A stretch of DNA of 64,000 bases, taken from the NCBI GenBank assembly GCA_020633125.1, contig JACKEH010000006.1:118385-182384 (forward strand). The letters run 5' to 3'. A model generated the notes under the pieces. It saw only the letters and a list, made by a program, of their open reading frames with translations. It did no database searches and was not told the DNA's origin. The position numbers and the translations under genes are program-made. The DNA comes from Sandaracinus sp. Its GTDB lineage: Bacteria; Myxococcota_A; Polyangia; Polyangiales; Houyiibacteriaceae. Below, one piece after another: positions 9,758 through 18,378 of this stretch; the first letter of the stretch is position 1; each line of letters starts with the position of its first letter.

Positions 9758-10213
9758 TCACGGCGCGATTTCGGGCGTGTCGTCCGGCACCAGAACGAGC
9801 CGCCAGCGAGGGCCGTCGGGGGTCTGCTCGCGCACCATCGGAACCTCTGCCGTGCGTTCGTCGGCTTGCAGCCGGATCGTCGCGCGTTCGCCGTCGACCC
9901 GGATCTCCATCGGGTCGAGCGGCACCCGAAGCCGAAACGAGCCCGGCGCGATCATCTCCCACGGCTCGAGGGGACGGCGGGCGAGGTGGGTGGCACGACG
10001 GGCCCGCGAGGCCAGCCGCTCTTGGGAGCCCTCGTCCAGCAGCGCGAACGCGTCGGCCCGCGCGCGGTCGTCGAGCACGGAGCGCTCCATGGCGCTCACG
10101 AACGCGCGAAGGGTGCTCTCGGGTGTCTCGCCCGGGGCATCCGGGGCACATCCGGCGAGAACACCGGTGCCGAAAACACCGACCGCCAGGAGCAGAGTCG
10201 CGCGAAGGCTCAC
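9758..10213 (-). CDS. Hypothetical lipoprotein
   Basis: This 151-residue protein starts at a GTG at 10213 with a clear lipoprotein signal, MSLRATLLLAVGVFGTGVLAGCA, with the lipobox cysteine at about residue 22. The mature part has a helical stretch (LRAFVSAMERSVLDDRARADAFALL) followed by beta-rich sequence with IRVDGERATIRLQADE. This recalls NTF2-like or DUF4878-like lipoproteins, but I cannot assign it firmly. It converges on the metallophosphoesterase with a 12-bp gap and is divergent from the E1-alpha gene, so the region 10214-10345 should hold both promoters. Function is unknown. Confidence 0.7.
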   Translation of the reverse strand: MSLRATLLLAVGVFGTGVLAGCAPDAPGETPESTLRAFVSAMERSVLDDRARADAFALLDEGSQERLASRARRATHLARRPLEPWEMIAPGSFRLRVPLDPMEIRVDGERATIRLQADERTAEVPMVREQTPDGPRWRLVLVPDDTPEIAP

Positions 10214-10345
10214 GGTGCGGGAGATAGCGCAGCCTTCGCGGCCGGGCTCGCGCTTGACCGCCCGGCCCCCCTCGATAGGATGCGCCCGCGACCCGGAGCC
10301 CTCGCAATTTCGCGGAGGTACCGAGGCGCGAACGCGACGAGCACG

Positions 10346-11452
10346 ATGACCGACGACCCGGCTCTCGGCCTCTACCAGGTCCTTCACGACGACGGCAGCG
10401 TCGACGAAGCCCACGACCCGAAGCTCGACGACGAGACCCTGCTTCGGCTCTTCCGCCACATGGTCCACATCCGCATCGTCGACGAGCGCATGCTCGCGCG
10501 GCAGCGGCAGGGCAAGGTCGGCTTCTACGGCGCGAGCACGGGCCAAGAGGCGACGCCGATCGTGACCGGCATGCTCCTGCAGGAGCAGGACTGGGTCTTC
10601 CAGGCGCTCCGCGAGGGCGCGATCATGCTCGTCCGCGGCTTCCCGCTCGACACCTGGCTCGCGCAAATCTACGGCAACGAAGGCGACGTCGCGAAGGGCC
10701 GCCAGATGCCGATGCACATGTCGGGTCGCGCGGTGAACCACGTGAGCTGGAGCTCGTGCCTCGGTCCGCAGCTCCCGCAGGCGGTCGGCATGGCGTGGGC
10801 CGCGAAGCTCAAGGGCCACGAGGACGTGATCTCGGTCGCGTTCACGGGCGACGGAGCCACGAGCGAGCCCGACTTTCACGCCGCGATGAACTTCGCCGGC
10901 GTCTACAAGCCGCCCTGCGTGATCGTCTGCCAGAACAACCACTGGGCGATCAGCGTGCCGGTGAGCAAGCAGACCGCGTCGCCGACCTTTGCGATCAAAG
11001 CGCGCGCGTACGGCCTTCCGGGCATTCGTGTCGACGGCAACGACGTGCTCGCGCTCTGGAGCGTGCTCTCGGCGGCGTTCGAGCGCGCCCGCAAGGGCGA
11101 GGGCCCGACCTTCGTCGAAGCGCTCACCTACCGCATCGGCGCGCACAGCTCGAGCGACGATCCGACGCGTTACCGCTCCGAAGAAGAGGTCGAGCGCTGG
11201 CGCCAGAAGGATCCGATCGCGCGCTTCGAGCGTTACCTGCGCGCCAAGGGCCTCGTGACCGACGACTCGCGCAAGGCGCTCGAAGAAGAGATCACCGCCG
11301 AGGTGCTCGAGGCGATTCGCAAGGTCGAGGAGCACGGGCTCCCGGCGCGCGAGACGGTGCTCGACGACGTCTTCGTCGAGCGCCCTTGGCATCTCGAAGA
11401 GCAGCGCCAGGAACTGCTCGCCGGTCCGGTCGCGCCCAAAGCGGCGCACTGA
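10346..11452 (+). CDS. 2-oxoacid dehydrogenase E1 component, alpha subunit
   Basis: This is the thiamine-diphosphate-binding alpha subunit of a pyruvate or branched-chain 2-oxoacid dehydrogenase, which decarboxylates the oxoacid and passes the acyl group to lipoyl-E2. The ThDP/Mg motif is present as GDGATSEPDFHAAMNFAG, ending QNNHWAIS. The Tyr/Arg-rich phosphorylation-loop region around RIGAHSSSDDPTRYR is also typical and resembles the branched-chain (BkdA) group. Length is 368 residues, normal for the family. Lipoamide dehydrogenase follows 107 bp downstream. No E1-beta or E2 gene is visible in the window, so the rest of the complex must be encoded elsewhere. The choice between pyruvate and branched-chain substrate is unresolved. 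Confidence 0.93.
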   Translation: MTDDPALGLYQVLHDDGSVDEAHDPKLDDETLLRLFRHMVHIRIVDERMLARQRQGKVGFYGASTGQEATPIVTGMLLQEQDWVFQALREGAIMLVRGFPLDTWLAQIYGNEGDVAKGRQMPMHMSGRAVNHVSWSSCLGPQLPQAVGMAWAAKLKGHEDVISVAFTGDGATSEPDFHAAMNFAGVYKPPCVIVCQNNHWAISVPVSKQTASPTFAIKARAYGLPGIRVDGNDVLALWSVLSAAFERARKGEGPTFVEALTYRIGAHSSSDDPTRYRSEEEVERWRQKDPIARFERYLRAKGLVTDDSRKALEEEITAEVLEAIRKVEEHGLPARETVLDDVFVERPWHLEEQRQELLAGPVAPKAAH

Positions 11453-11559
11453 GGTCGGACACCGTTTGGACACGGGCGCCTTCGCGCTCTTTCCCGAAAC
11501 GAATTCTCAGGTTCGAGAGACAGGTTCTTCGACGTAACCGCGAAGAACGGAGACGACAC

Positions 11560-12990
11560 ATGGCGGACAAGACCTACGAGGCGATCGTCATCGGCGGCGG
11601 ACCGGGCGGATACCCGGCGGCCATCCGGCTCGCGCAGCTCGGCGTGAAGACCCTGTGCGTGGAGAAGGAGCACTGGGGCGGCGTCTGCCTGAACTGGGGC
11701 TGCATTCCCTCCAAGGCGCTCATCGCGGCTAGCGGTCTCGCGCACCGCATCGCGCACGCGCAGCACATGGGCATCTCGGTGCAGGGCCTGAAGGTCGACG
11801 TGCCGAAGATGCAGGAGTGGAAGGACGGCATCGTCAAGAAGCTCACCGGCGGCGTGCAGCAGCTCATCAAGGGCAACGGCGGCGAGCTGATGCTCGGCAC
11901 CGCGAAGCTCGTCGCGAAGGACGAGGTCGAGGTCACGACGCCGGACGGCAAGAAGGAGCGCATCAAGGCGACCAAGGCGATCGTGATCGCCACGGGCACG
12001 CAGGTCGTGCGCATCCCGGGCTTCGAGCCCGACGGCAAGCAGGTCATCACCGCGAAGGAAGCGGTGAGCCTTCAGGAAGCGCCGGGGCGCATGGCGATCA
12101 TCGGCGGTGGCGTGATCGGCATGGAGCTCGGCATGGTCTACCAGAAGCTCGGCACCCAGGTGACGGTGGTCGAGATGATGGACCAGATCCTCGTCGGCAC
12201 CGACAAGGACGTCGTGAAGGTCGTCGAGAAGGCCTTCACGAAGGGCGACAACCCGGCGACGGTCCTCACGAAGGCGAAGGCGGTCTCGCTCGACAAGTCG
12301 AAGAAGGGCGTGAGCCTCACGGTCGAGGTCGGCGGCCAGGCGCAGATCATCGAGTGCGACACCGTGCTCGTCGCGGTCGGCTTCAAGCCCAACAGCAAGG
12401 ACCTCGGGCTCGAGGGCGTCGGCGTGAAGCTCGACGACCGCGGCCACATCCTCGTCAACGAGAAGCTCGAGACGAACGTGAAGGGCGTCTACGCGGTCGG
12501 CGACGTGCGCGGCATGCCTTACCTCGCGCACAAGGCGACGAAGGAAGGCGAGATCGCGGCCGAGGTCGTCGCAGGCCACAAGGGCGCGCAGCTCGACGTC
12601 ATCGCGATGCCGGCGGCCATCTTCACCGAGCCCGAGATCGCGACCGTGGGTCTCACGGAGACCGAGGCCAACAAGGCCGGTCGCAAGATCAACATCGGCA
12701 AGTTCCCCTTCAGCGTGCTCGGCCGCGCGATGGCGATCGACAGTACCGAAGGCTTCATCAAGGTCATCACCGACCCGGAGCACGAGGACAAGGTGCTCGG
12801 CGTGACCATCGTCGGTCCCGAGGCCGCCGACATGATCAGCGAAGCGGCGCTCGCCCTCGAGATGCACGCGTTCGCCGAAGACGTCGCGCTCACGGTGCAC
12901 CCGCACCCGACGCTGGGCGAGGGCGTGATGGAAGCGTTCAAGGTCGCGCTCGGCGAGGCCGTGCACGTGGTGCAGAAGCGCAAGAAGTGA
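11560..12990 (+). CDS. lpdA: Dihydrolipoamide dehydrogenase (E3)
   Basis: This flavoenzyme reoxidises dihydrolipoamide on the E2 or H-protein and passes electrons to NAD+. The 476-residue protein starts MADKTYEAIVIGGGPGGYPA with the FAD-binding GxGxxG motif. The redox-active disulfide lies in GGVCLNWGCIPSK (Cys43 and Cys48). The NAD-binding motif is IIGGGVIGMELG, the second FAD site is YAVGDV, and the C-terminal catalytic His-Glu is HPHPTLGE. It lies 107 bp after the E1-alpha gene on the same strand and probably serves the same complex. With lipB two genes further on, this stretch groups lipoate-dependent functions. Its stop overlaps the GTG of the next, broken gene. Confidence 0.97.
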   Translation: MADKTYEAIVIGGGPGGYPAAIRLAQLGVKTLCVEKEHWGGVCLNWGCIPSKALIAASGLAHRIAHAQHMGISVQGLKVDVPKMQEWKDGIVKKLTGGVQQLIKGNGGELMLGTAKLVAKDEVEVTTPDGKKERIKATKAIVIATGTQVVRIPGFEPDGKQVITAKEAVSLQEAPGRMAIIGGGVIGMELGMVYQKLGTQVTVVEMMDQILVGTDKDVVKVVEKAFTKGDNPATVLTKAKAVSLDKSKKGVSLTVEVGGQAQIIECDTVLVAVGFKPNSKDLGLEGVGVKLDDRGHILVNEKLETNVKGVYAVGDVRGMPYLAHKATKEGEIAAEVVAGHKGAQLDVIAMPAAIFTEPEIATVGLTETEANKAGRKINIGKFPFSVLGRAMAIDSTEGFIKVITDPEHEDKVLGVTIVGPEAADMISEAALALEMHAFAEDVALTVHPHPTLGEGVMEAFKVALGEAVHVVQKRKK

Positions 12991-13815
12991 GCACGCGACG
13001 GCGCCCCGTCTACGCCTTCGTGGACGGGGCGCTCCTTCGTGTCGCCCACGAAGCGTTCCTCTTCGATTCGTATTGGTGGCGTTGGCACGCCGCGCCCGAG
13101 CTCGTCTCGCGCTTCGTCGAGGGGCCGTTGCCCGCGCAGGGCCGGCCGCGCAACCCCGCGCTCGAGATGCCCGAATCCTCGATCCTCTGGGGACCGGCTG
13201 CCGTGCAGCTCGAGGCCAGTCGCATCGTGGCGGTCGAGGTCGGCACCTGGTGGCCACCTCGATCGAGTACCAGGGGCCGGACGTCGTCGAGCGCTACGTG
13301 CTCGGCGACGGTCCGTGGCCTGGCTCGGTGCCGAGCTCGGCGATGCAGGAAGAAGCGACGCCCTCTCGAAGGTGATCGCGTGGGCACGCGCACACGGGGT
13401 GGAGATTCGCGACGGAGGGTGGCTCGCTGCGAAGGTGGTCGAGCCGGAGCCCACGCGTTTTCCGGAACGCCGAAGCGACGCCTCTGGGGGGTATCGCGAT
13501 TCCGCGTACACCACCTCGATCCGGACGTCGCCGCTCGAGCCGCACGAACGGTTGCTCCGGTGGACCGTGCTTCGGCTCGGACGCGAGTGGCCGATTCCGC
13601 AGGAAGTGGCCTTGAACCTCGAGACGGTCTTCGTGCGCGGAAAGGACGACGTGTCCTACGCGCTTCCGCGCGCGTCGTTGCGCGCGAGGCGCGACCTCGG
13701 CGTCGACGCCGTCTACGTGTTTGGCCGCCACACACAGCTCCCGATGTTGGGCCGCCGTGGCGGCTGTCCGGTGCGAACGGTCCTCGACCGACAGCTGCGG
13801 GCGAAGGGCGGTTGA
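12987..13815 (+). pseudogene. Broken first copy of a tandem paralogue pair, unknown function
   Basis: A GTG at 12987 overlaps the lpdA stop and opens a frame reading RRRPVYAFVDGALLRVAHEA. Homology to the intact downstream copy continues through three frames. The first frame runs to about 13247 (VAVEVGTW). The second runs to about 13362 (IEYQGPDVVERYVLG, VPSSAMQEEA). The third goes to the stop at 13815 (VIAWARAHGVEIRDGGW, then LEPHERLLRW and WPIPQEVAL). Comparison with copy two suggests a gap of about 10 bases at 13247 and one missing base near 13362. It is either a pseudogene kept beside a working duplicate or a locally misread sequence. I do not recognise the family. Confidence 0.7.
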
Positions 13816-13835
13816 ACGGCCGCGACGCGGCGCCA

Positions 13836-14675
13836 ATGCTCAGCGGTCGCATGTTCTCGTTCGGCCTCGTGATCGTCGCCACGGACGAAGAGCTCGTGCT
13901 CTTCGACGGCTGCCTTCGAAGCGACCGCGGCACGTGGGTGCCGCAACGCGCTCAGTCGACCTTCCATGGAGGGGCCCGAGCTGCCGACGCGGTCTCGCCG
14001 TGGCCGCCTCGAGCGGCCAACGTGCGTTGGTCGCCCTCGCATCGTTTTCGTCGCGATCGAATCCTTCGCTTGGTGGTCGGCACGCCTTGGCCGCTCGTGG
14101 AGCTCTGGTACCGCGGCCCCGACGTCGAAGAGCATCATCCCTTGGGCACGGTGCGTTGGGAGGGCCTGGTCCCGTCGGCCCCCTCGCTCGAGGAAGCCGC
14201 GACCCTCGAAGAGCTCGTCTGGTGGGCGCGAGACGCGGGCATCGAGGTGCAGGAGAACGGTTGGTTGGACGCTCCCGTGGTGCCCTGGGAGCGCGCGACG
14301 ATGCCGGAACGCCGGGCGGTCACACGTGACGACACGCTCGGCTACCGCGTCTCGGCGCGTCCGGAAGAGCTCGCGTGGACGACGCCGCTCGAGCCTCACG
14401 AGCGTCTCTTGCGCTGGATGGTGTGGCGCCGCCTCGGCCGAGAGTGGCCGATCCCGGAGGAGGTCGCGGTGGACCGCGAGCATGTCTTCGTTCGACCCGC
14501 CGGAAGAAAGCCGGAGGAGGCGTTCCTGCTTCCTCTCGGGGCGCTGCGTTGGCGTGAGGATCACGGCGTCGACGCGGTCTACGTCTTCGGTCGCCACACC
14601 CGGCTGCCGATGCTCGGTCGCCGCGCAGGTTGTCCCGTACGCGACCGGCTCGATCAGGCGCTGCGTGGCACGTGA
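13836..14675 (+). CDS. Hypothetical protein, intact member of the tandem pair
   Basis: This is a soluble protein of about 279 residues starting at the ATG at 13836 (MLSGRMFSFGLVIVATDEE), with the ATG at 13851 as an alternative. It shares long blocks with the broken copy just upstream: LEPHERLLRW, the segment around REWPIPEEVAV, GVDAVYVFGRHT and the near-identical PMLGRR followed by GCPVR. Tryptophan, arginine and acidic residues are plentiful and no signal peptide or membrane segment is seen. The gene lies between lpdA and lipB on the same strand, but nothing in the sequence links it to lipoate metabolism. I do not recognise a family. Confidence 0.75.
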   Translation: MLSGRMFSFGLVIVATDEELVLFDGCLRSDRGTWVPQRAQSTFHGGARAADAVSPWPPRAANVRWSPSHRFRRDRILRLVVGTPWPLVELWYRGPDVEEHHPLGTVRWEGLVPSAPSLEEAATLEELVWWARDAGIEVQENGWLDAPVVPWERATMPERRAVTRDDTLGYRVSARPEELAWTTPLEPHERLLRWMVWRRLGREWPIPEEVAVDREHVFVRPAGRKPEEAFLLPLGALRWREDHGVDAVYVFGRHTRLPMLGRRAGCPVRDRLDQALRGT

Positions 14676-14700
14676 ACGCGACCTCTGGCATGCCTCGAAG

Positions 14701-15384
14701 GTGACCCGCGAGCTGCACGTGCACCGGCTCGGGCCCATCGCCTACGGCGAGGCGCTCGCGCTGCAAGAGAGGTTGGTCGCGCTCCGAAAAGAAGGCGCGA
14801 TCGCGGACACGCTCTTGCTGCTCGAGCACGACCCGCCGGTCGTCACGCTCGGGCGCGCGGCCAAGGGTCAGAACGTGCTGCTCTCGCCGGAGTTGCTCCG
14901 CGCGCGGGGCTTCGATCTCTTCGAGACGGGCCGCGGCGGCGACGTGACCTACCACGGGCCCGGTCAGCTCGTCGGCTACCCCATCGTCGACCTCAAGCCC
15001 GACCGCCAAGACGTGCGTCGCTACGTGTCGTCGCTCGAAGAGACGATGATTCGAGTGGCGAGCGACTACGGCGTCGCGGCCGAGCGGCTCGAAGGCTTCA
15101 ACGGCACGTGGCTCGACGCGCATGGCGCGCGCCCGCGAAAGATCGGCGCGGTCGGGGTGCGCATCAGCCAGTGGGTCACGATGCACGGCTTCGCGATCAA
15201 CGTGAACACCGACCTCTCGCACTTCGGGTTGATCGTGCCCTGCGGCATCACGGACAAGGGCGTCACCAGCCTGCAGGCCGAGCTCGGACGCGAGGTCTCG
15301 ATGGACGAGGTGATCGAGCGAGCTGCCACGCATTTCGCGGGGTTGCACGAGAGCCAACTCGTCTGGCGCGACGCGCTTCCCTGA
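14701..15384 (+). CDS. lipB: Octanoyl-ACP:protein octanoyltransferase
   Basis: LipB moves octanoate from acyl carrier protein to lipoyl domains, the first step of lipoate synthesis. The 227-residue product starting at GTG 14701 reads TRELHVHRLGPIAYGEAL. It has the conserved RGGDVTYHGPGQLVGYPI around residues 78-95, the catalytic Lys147 in RKIGAVGVRI and the thioester-forming Cys181 in VPCGITDKGV. An in-frame GTG at 14665 would extend it into the preceding gene and is less likely. LipA is not visible nearby. The stop codon TGA at 15382-15384 is also the first three bases of the intergenic repeat that follows. Confidence 0.96.
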   Translation: MTRELHVHRLGPIAYGEALALQERLVALRKEGAIADTLLLLEHDPPVVTLGRAAKGQNVLLSPELLRARGFDLFETGRGGDVTYHGPGQLVGYPIVDLKPDRQDVRRYVSSLEETMIRVASDYGVAAERLEGFNGTWLDAHGARPRKIGAVGVRISQWVTMHGFAINVNTDLSHFGLIVPCGITDKGVTSLQAELGREVSMDEVIERAATHFAGLHESQLVWRDALP

Positions 15385-15536
15385 GAGCACGCCCCACTTG
15401 CACGGATCCATCCGTGCGAGTGGAGGCGTTGCTCGTTGGTGGGAGGGGGCCCCGCTCCGGCTTTGCCGGTCGGGGGAGGGGGCGCGCCGCCCCTCGAAAA
15501 GAGGGAAGAGCATGAATCAACTGATTCGTGCTCCGA
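15382..15536 (+). repeat. Dispersed structured repeat, copy A
   Basis: This copy lies between the convergent lipB and nhaA genes. It starts TGAGAGCACGCCCC, so it includes the lipB stop codon. It then has a hairpin (CACTTGCACGGAT paired with ATCCGTGCGAGTG), a G/C-rich middle with CCGGCTTTGCCGG, and a third hairpin (GAGCATGAATC paired with GATTCGTGCTC) near 15509-15533. The nhaA stop follows a few bases later. See the findings for the family. Confidence 0.88.
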
Positions 15537-15542
15537 GGGCTG

Positions 15543-16856
15543 TCACGCCGCTTTGGCGTCGGCCCCTTCACGCTTGCCCATCGCGAGCACGCCGAGTCCC
15601 AAGAGCGCAGCGACGACCGAGCCCGCGAGAATGCCGACCTTCGACACGTCGGCCAGCGCGGGGTCGTCGAAGGCGAGGCCCGCGATGAAGAGCGCCATCG
15701 TGAAGCCCACGCCGGCGAGCAAGCCGACGCCGAGCAGGTGGCGTAGCGTCGCGCCCTTCGGGAGCTCGGCGAGCTTCAACTTCACCGCCAGGAAGCTGAA
15801 CGTGAAGACGCCGAGCGGCTTGCCGACCACGAGGCCGAACGAGATGCCGAGCGCGACCGGGTGCGCCAGCGCTTCCCCCAGATGACCGTCGATCGCGACG
15901 CCCGCGTTCGCGAGCGCGAAGACGGGGAGCACGATGCGCTTCACGAGCGGGTAGAGCTGATGCTCCAGCGTCTGCAGGGGCGCCTGGACGTGCTCCAGAC
16001 GCTTGGCGACGCGGTCGAGCACGCGCTGTTCCTCCGCCGACGGGAGTCGCTCGTGATCGCGTGGCGGCAGCGAGGCCAAGCGCTCCATCGATCGCTGCAC
16101 GTCCTCACGGAAGCCGTCGCGGTCGATCCGGGTGCGCGCCGGGATCGTGAACGCCATCAGGAGCGCGGCGACGGTCGCGTGCACACCCGACTTGAGGAAG
16201 GCGAGCCAAACCAGGGTGCCGAGCAGGAAGTAGAGCAGGGGCGTGCGAACGCCGCGGCGGTTCGCGAGGATGGCGACGCCGAAGAGCCCGAGGCCGATGG
16301 CGAGCGTGCCGAGCGCGATCGTGTCGGTGTAGAAGATGGCGATCACGAGCACCGCGCCGATGTCGTCCACGATCGCGAGCGCGGTCAGGAAGATGCGCAG
16401 CGACGGCGGCACCCGCGATCCGAGCAACGAGAGCAGGCCGAGCGCGAACGCGATGTCGGTCGCCATCGGGATGCCCCAACCCATCGCGTGCGCGGGCTCG
16501 CCGCCGCGTTGCACGGCGAAGTAGAGGAGCGCGGGCACCAACATGCCGCCGATCGCCGCGGCGACCGAGAGCGACGCCTTTCGCAGGCTCGCGAGCTCGC
16601 CGACCAAGACCTCGCGCTTGATCTCGAGGCCGACGAGGAAGAAGAAGATGCCCATCAAGCCGTCGTTCACCCAGAGCAGCAAGGGCTTCTTCAGCGCGGC
16701 GTTTCCGAAGCTCACGCCGAGCGGCAGGTCGACGAGCGCGCGGTAGCTGTCGGCCCACGGCGAGTTCGCCCACACGAGCGCCATCACGGTCGCGAGCAGA
16801 AGCAACGCGACGGGCAGCGAGGAGTGATTCCAAAGACGGGAGAGGCGGTCTTTCAT
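15543..16856 (-). CDS. nhaA: Na+/H+ antiporter NhaA
   Basis: NhaA exports Na+ or Li+ in exchange for protons across the inner membrane, supporting pH and salt homeostasis. The 437-residue protein has about 12 hydrophobic helices, and the ion-binding aspartate pair is visible in ALAIVDDIGAVLVIA. Family blocks LVGLEIKREVLVGEL, GWGIPMATDIAFALG and LVVGKPLGVFTFSF are intact. A hydrophilic insert of about 70 residues (from about 240, DRDGFREDVQRSMERL onwards) separates the two halves and is longer than in the E. coli protein. The gene is flanked on both sides by copies of the same structured repeat, and one copy sits directly upstream of its start codon. Confidence 0.96.
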   Translation of the reverse strand: MKDRLSRLWNHSSLPVALLLLATVMALVWANSPWADSYRALVDLPLGVSFGNAALKKPLLLWVNDGLMGIFFFLVGLEIKREVLVGELASLRKASLSVAAAIGGMLVPALLYFAVQRGGEPAHAMGWGIPMATDIAFALGLLSLLGSRVPPSLRIFLTALAIVDDIGAVLVIAIFYTDTIALGTLAIGLGLFGVAILANRRGVRTPLLYFLLGTLVWLAFLKSGVHATVAALLMAFTIPARTRIDRDGFREDVQRSMERLASLPPRDHERLPSAEEQRVLDRVAKRLEHVQAPLQTLEHQLYPLVKRIVLPVFALANAGVAIDGHLGEALAHPVALGISFGLVVGKPLGVFTFSFLAVKLKLAELPKGATLRHLLGVGLLAGVGFTMALFIAGLAFDDPALADVSKVGILAGSVVAALLGLGVLAMGKREGADAKAA

Positions 16857-16871
16857 CGAAGCGTCCGAGCC

Positions 16872-17025
16872 TGAGAGCGCGCCGCCACTCGCACGGATCG
16901 ATCCGCGCGAGTCGCCGGTGCTCGTTGGTGGGAGGGGCCCGAGCCGGCGTGGCGGGTCGGGGGAGGGGAGCGCGCCGCCCCCTCGCAGAAAGGAAGAGCG
17001 AATCAGTTCAGGCGATTCGTGCGCT
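16872..17025 (+). repeat. Dispersed structured repeat, copy B
   Basis: This copy begins TGAGAGCGCGCC 16 bp upstream of the nhaA start codon and ends near GATTCGTGCGCTGA. It is more diverged than copies A and D: the first hairpin is CACTCGCACGGAT with ATCCGCGCGAGT and the G-rich middle is shorter. Unlike most copies it lies between two leftward genes, so it covers the nhaA promoter region. The stop of the upstream gene at 17008 lies inside it. Confidence 0.8.
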
Positions 17026-18174
17026 GAGCGAGGTGGGCCTGATCGAAGAAGGGATGCAGCTCGCGTGCCGCGCGCGCATGACGTGAGCCTCGCCCGCGAG
17101 AAAGCGCCGCGCGGCGTCGGCCTCTGGGCGTGCCTCGAGGTGTACCAGCAGTCCGTCCCGCGAGAGCGCGTCGACGACCGCTTCGAGCACTGCGGACATC
17201 AGCCAGTCGCGGTCGACCAGGCGGACGCTGGCGTCGTCGAGGGCCTGTCGTCGTGTGCTCGCGACGGCGTCTCGAAGCATGCGGTGTCGCTCGCGATCGG
17301 CGCCGGAAAGGGTGTCGACGCCGACTTGGTCGAGCAACGCGCGTGCTTCGTCACGGTCGCCGCGTGCGGTGGCGGCGAAGGCTCGCAGCAACACGTCTCG
17401 CTCGGCCGCGACCCCGAGCGCGCGGGCGTCGAACGCCGTGGCTTCGATGCGTTTGGCGGCCTCGACGGGTGAGCCGTCACGCAGGGCACAACACGCGACC
17501 GCCCCGTCGAGCAGCAGGCGACGCGAGTGCTCGAGGTCCGCGGCGACGGCGTCGGCGTCGAGGTCGGAGAGCCACGCTCGAAGCTCGTCCGCGCTCGGGC
17601 CGACGTCGTCTCGACGTGCGAGATCGCGCACCCGGTCGCAGTGGCCGCCGCTCGAAAAGACGAGGGCGCGCGCCGCGTCGGCCAACCCACGAAGCGCGGG
17701 CGGAAGGCGCGACGCGTCGAGCCGCGAGGCCTCGTAGGTCGCGACGGGAAGGGGACCCGCGTCTTCGTGGCGGCCCTGCGCGACCACGTAGGCGAGCAGC
17801 AAGGTCGTGCGCTCGATGTCGAGGTCCGTCAGCGGCGAGCCGAGCGAGGTGAGCACCGGGCCTTCGTCCCGTCCCTCCGCCAGGCGTCGCGCCCCGTCGA
17901 GGCGTGCGTCGAAGAGCTCGGACGCCAGGCCCTCCGCGGCGCGGCGGGATTCGGCGGCCTCGCCGAGACGCGCCGCCCAAGCGTCGGAAGTGGCGAGACG
18001 CTGGCGAAGCACGAGGTGAAGGTGAACCGACGCGTGGTCCAGGCCGAGCGCGCGGTCGGCCTCGGCGACCGGAGGGACCGCGGGAGCGCGTGTGAGAAAG
18101 AACCCCGTGGCGCCCACGGCGACCGCGCCGAGCGCGACGACCCCGAGCCAGCGTGTACGTCGAGAGGCAGGCAC
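17008..18174 (-). CDS. Hypothetical membrane-anchored helical protein
   Basis: The best start is a GTG at 18174, giving PASRRTRWLGVVALGAVAVGATGFFL, a basic N-terminus and one transmembrane helix. The rest of the 388 residues is alanine- and arginine-rich, almost entirely helical and suggestive of TPR-like or other superhelical repeats, though no clean TPR motif is visible. The protein probably sits in the periplasm or cytoplasm as a scaffold, which is inference. An upstream ATG at 18312 is in frame but would add 46 residues of poor coding character. Its last residues (SARIA) and stop codon are encoded by the end of repeat copy B, so insertion of the repeat may have trimmed or changed the original C-terminus. 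Confidence 0.65.
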   Translation of the reverse strand: MPASRRTRWLGVVALGAVAVGATGFFLTRAPAVPPVAEADRALGLDHASVHLHLVLRQRLATSDAWAARLGEAAESRRAAEGLASELFDARLDGARRLAEGRDEGPVLTSLGSPLTDLDIERTTLLLAYVVAQGRHEDAGPLPVATYEASRLDASRLPPALRGLADAARALVFSSGGHCDRVRDLARRDDVGPSADELRAWLSDLDADAVAADLEHSRRLLLDGAVACCALRDGSPVEAAKRIEATAFDARALGVAAERDVLLRAFAATARGDRDEARALLDQVGVDTLSGADRERHRMLRDAVASTRRQALDDASVRLVDRDWLMSAVLEAVVDALSRDGLLVHLEARPEADAARRFLAGEAHVMRARHASCIPSSIRPTSLSARIA

Positions 18175-18378
18175 TCGACCAACTTCGGGTCGAAGGCGGT
18201 CGAGTGCAAGTGTTTTCCTGATTTTTGTTTCAGGTATTGGGTTGCGTGTGTTTGCGGCGATCGGCGGGCAAGCGCGTGAGATCACGAATCCACCATGCGG
18301 ACGACGAAACAACCCGCGGAGGACGGCCGCCGTGTCGGCGGCGTCTCCTGTCGGGAATCTCCGACGGCTGTCGCTCCC

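Noticed and set aside
9758..11473. 571-residue leftward frame covering the lipoprotein and E1-alpha
   Set aside because: Only its last 151 codons (from GTG 10213) look coding. The rest is antisense to a clear E1-alpha gene.
15382..15536. tRNA or riboswitch reading of the structured repeats
   Set aside because: The hairpins lack tRNA geometry and known aptamer motifs, and the copies sit after stop codons rather than before starts, apart from copy B.
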